64,000 nt of DNA, from assembly GCA_016177845.1 (NCBI GenBank), contig JACOUO010000017.1:174547-238546 (forward strand), in the 5' to 3' direction. Every line of letters starts with the position of its first letter. The first letter of the stretch is position 1. The notes under the pieces were generated by a model that did not search any database, had not been told where the DNA came from, and saw only the letters and a program-made list of their open reading frames with translations. Of this stretch, positions 62,446 through 64,000 are shown one piece after another. This DNA comes from Deltaproteobacteria bacterium (GTDB lineage: Bacteria > Desulfobacterota > GWC2-55-46). The translations under genes and the position numbers were made by a program.

Positions 62446-63474
62446 TTAGTATATCGTTCCACATATCTTTTCTGAACGGTATATCGTTCTCCATCCCGCA
62501 GCAACATGCTGAGATATAGTGATCTGCCGTCCGTCGTCAGGGTCTTCATCTTCACCGCTGGTCACGCTACCCTGCAAAACCAGTTCAGGAATTCCGATGC
62601 CGTAGATATCTATAATTCCTCCAAGACTGTAAGCAGGTTCATAACCATCCGCAAATGCTACCAGTTCTATCTTGTTTTCGAACATGGAGAATAATATCTC
62701 TGACGAATCGCCGGCGATCATGCTCTCTTGTTTTGCTGCATCCCGGAAAGACACACGAAACATATAGGACCCGATCAGGCCTTTTTTCTCTCCATCTACA
62801 CGAAATGATTTCAAAAACTGAAGCTCCCCCCGCTGCCCTATAATCACCTGCTTTTCTTCATGTCGCGTTTCAATGCTTTTCCTTATCCGTTCAAAAGCCT
62901 CCGGGACAAAACGCTTTATAACCGCTTCAACTGCCATGGTCTTGTCTTTTTCGGTTACCTTAAAATTATTTAAGGTTTTCTCGGATGTTAACTCGACAGG
63001 GGCGGCTATTACCTTTAGAGAGCCGTAAGACCTGTCGTACTCATCAGATGCGTAGAGGGATTTATTCGAATAAAATGTTTTTAAAGGCTTCCCCTTGAAA
63101 TTTCCTTTTCCTCGTAAATCAGGCAGGAACACATCAGAATAGCATCCACTTTCAAATTCAAATTTTACATCGGTTAATGTGCCGACAGGCACGCTCTCGA
63201 TATATACATGGAACCTTCTGCCATCAACATAATTCCTCACGAATTTTTCTTTCCCTATCCTGACGGCCAGTGCATACGGGTCTATAAGGGATCCCTTTTC
63301 AACGATAAATAGAGGGCTGAATACCTCTTCCTTTATCTTCGGCTGATAAAGATAAAGCCCGTCCGGAAGCCTTACCTTGAAGTCTCCTGCCTTTTTGAAA
63401 GTCTCTTCCGCAAAGGCATGTTGAACGCTAAAGATAAATGTCAAGAGCAGAGCTATAAGAATATTTTTTTTCAT
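62446..63474 (-). CDS. Sec-exported protein of unknown function, cassette B
   Basis: The 342-residue protein has a signal peptide (~1-22) and a beta-rich body (VRLPDGLYLYQPKIKEEVF, YGSLKVIAAPVEL, RGELQFLKSFRVDGEKKG). An acidic loop (SGEDEDPDDGRQ) lies near the C-terminus. It is unrelated by eye to the cassette A secreted protein although it holds the same position before an M23 peptidase. No family recognised. Confidence 0.7.
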   Translation of the reverse strand: MKKNILIALLLTFIFSVQHAFAEETFKKAGDFKVRLPDGLYLYQPKIKEEVFSPLFIVEKGSLIDPYALAVRIGKEKFVRNYVDGRRFHVYIESVPVGTLTDVKFEFESGCYSDVFLPDLRGKGNFKGKPLKTFYSNKSLYASDEYDRSYGSLKVIAAPVELTSEKTLNNFKVTEKDKTMAVEAVIKRFVPEAFERIRKSIETRHEEKQVIIGQRGELQFLKSFRVDGEKKGLIGSYMFRVSFRDAAKQESMIAGDSSEILFSMFENKIELVAFADGYEPAYSLGGIIDIYGIGIPELVLQGSVTSGEDEDPDDGRQITISQHVAAGWRTIYRSEKICGTIY

Positions 63475-63531
63475 CTTTGGCCTCTTTCACAATATTCGTT
63501 GGAAACGATATTACATATCTAATATGAATAG

Positions 63532-63602
63532 TGTATTTTTTCAACCTTTAAAATCGTATCCATTTGTTTTCTCAAAGGAATGCTGCTAAAATTATTCTAC
63601 CC
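63532..63602 (-). promoter_or_regulatory. Conserved upstream block of cassette B
   Basis: This block is the counterpart of 61063-61132, ~58 bases before the cassette B secreted-protein gene, with most bases conserved. It is a likely shared control region. Confidence 0.6.
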
Positions 63603-63793
63603 TGGTTGAGAGGAAGGTGTTTCTTTGAAAGGTGTAATATAGTGGATGAGGCGATTCCATGACGCAGACAAGAAGAATTGCCGGAGAAGGCGAGTAAACC
63701 GGACAGGTAAAATTTAGGCTAAACGCGGCACAAAAAATCCCGCGCGGGAAGAAGTGAGAGGTTTGATGGTAATCTATTGATTTACAAAAAATC

Positions 63794-63959
63794 TGGTGCC
63801 GGAGGTCGGACTCGAAGATCTCTGCTTGAGGCTCCCGCCTCTTCGCTCTGACCCGCGCGTCCTCGCTTACGGCGTTCCTCCCGGAACGCCTCATCCTCGC
63901 ACCTGCTCGGCGCTCGAACGCCGTTCGAGTCCATATCATTATCTTATTTGTTTTTAAAA
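63794..63959 (-). repeat. 166-bp repeat unit, copy 2
   Basis: This is nearly identical to 61311-61476, including the truncated tRNA-Leu end and hairpins, with exact conservation of length. A few substitutions lie in the first 60 bases. Confidence 0.8.
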
Positions 63960-64000
63960 TGGTGCCGGAGGTCGGACTCGAACCGACACGGGTGTTACCC
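63960..64000 (-). repeat. tRNA-Leu 3'-end fragment, probable attachment site 3 (runs off the window)
   Basis: The last 41 bases are identical to site 2. Whether a complete tRNA-Leu gene or another fragment lies here cannot be seen. Confidence 0.75.

Noticed and set aside
58811..64000. An integrase or relaxase for the tRNA-Leu cassettes
   Set aside because: No reading frame in the interval shows tyrosine- or serine-recombinase motifs; the only genes are the two peptidases and two secreted proteins.

Overview
The window is chromosomal DNA from a Gram-negative (diderm) bacterium. A complete type II secretion operon, a LapA/LapB-type assembly protein, several lipoproteins and predicted outer-membrane proteins all point to an outer membrane. 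The Aquifex-type aconitase, the biotin operon layout and the arsenosugar pair suggest an uncultured Nitrospirota or deltaproteobacteria-like lineage. That placement is inference; no rRNA gene is present to settle it.

Layout. (1) 1-4.5 kb: the end of a secreted multicopper-oxidase-like protein with six bacterial Ig-like repeats, a lipoprotein and a secreted subtilase, all plausible clients of the secretion system that follows. (2) 4.5-15.2 kb: one type II secretion operon in the order gspE-F-G-H-I-J-K-L-M-C-D, without a prepilin peptidase. (3) 15.2-31 kb: housekeeping genes: cfa, aconitase, the biotin operon bioB-F-H-C-A-D behind a perfect BirA-type operator, an ACT-domain protein with rarA, then nadD-rsfS-rlmH-lapAB fusion-gpmI. 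(4) 31-47 kb: mixed small genes: three tandem secreted paralogues, a MITE, epimerase, YhaM-like nuclease, a uracil-DNA glycosylase homologue lacking the usual cysteines, an arsenosugar-type pair (AhpD-like + ArsS), three tandem predicted structured RNAs, CBS and PAS proteins, a phosphate-binding-like protein, and two surface-sugar membrane enzymes each preceded by a copy of the same 97-bp promoter repeat. (5) 47.4-49.9 kb: a large GGDEF-EAL protein whose N-terminus matches the copper-binding ethylene-receptor domain.

(6) 50-58.7 kb is an accessory island. Five intact copies and one broken copy of a secreted TPR family lie head to tail. Their 5' ends are almost identical (108 bases identical between two neighbours), while their C-terminal domains are mostly unrelated. 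Other secreted or membrane proteins and perfect hairpin repeats lie among them. (7) 58.7-64 kb is a tandem array of tRNA-Leu 3'-end fragments, as left by tRNA-targeting integration. Each interval holds the same two-gene cassette: a Sec-exported protein followed by an M23 peptidase without a signal peptide. The array runs past the end of the window, and no integrase lies inside it.

The strongest candidates for something undescribed are the tRNA-Leu-bounded peptidase/secreted-protein cassettes (a possible effector-immunity array), the TPR array with shared 5' ends and changing 3' ends, the tandem structured RNAs at 39.5-39.8 kb, and the predicted ethylene-sensing c-di-GMP enzyme.
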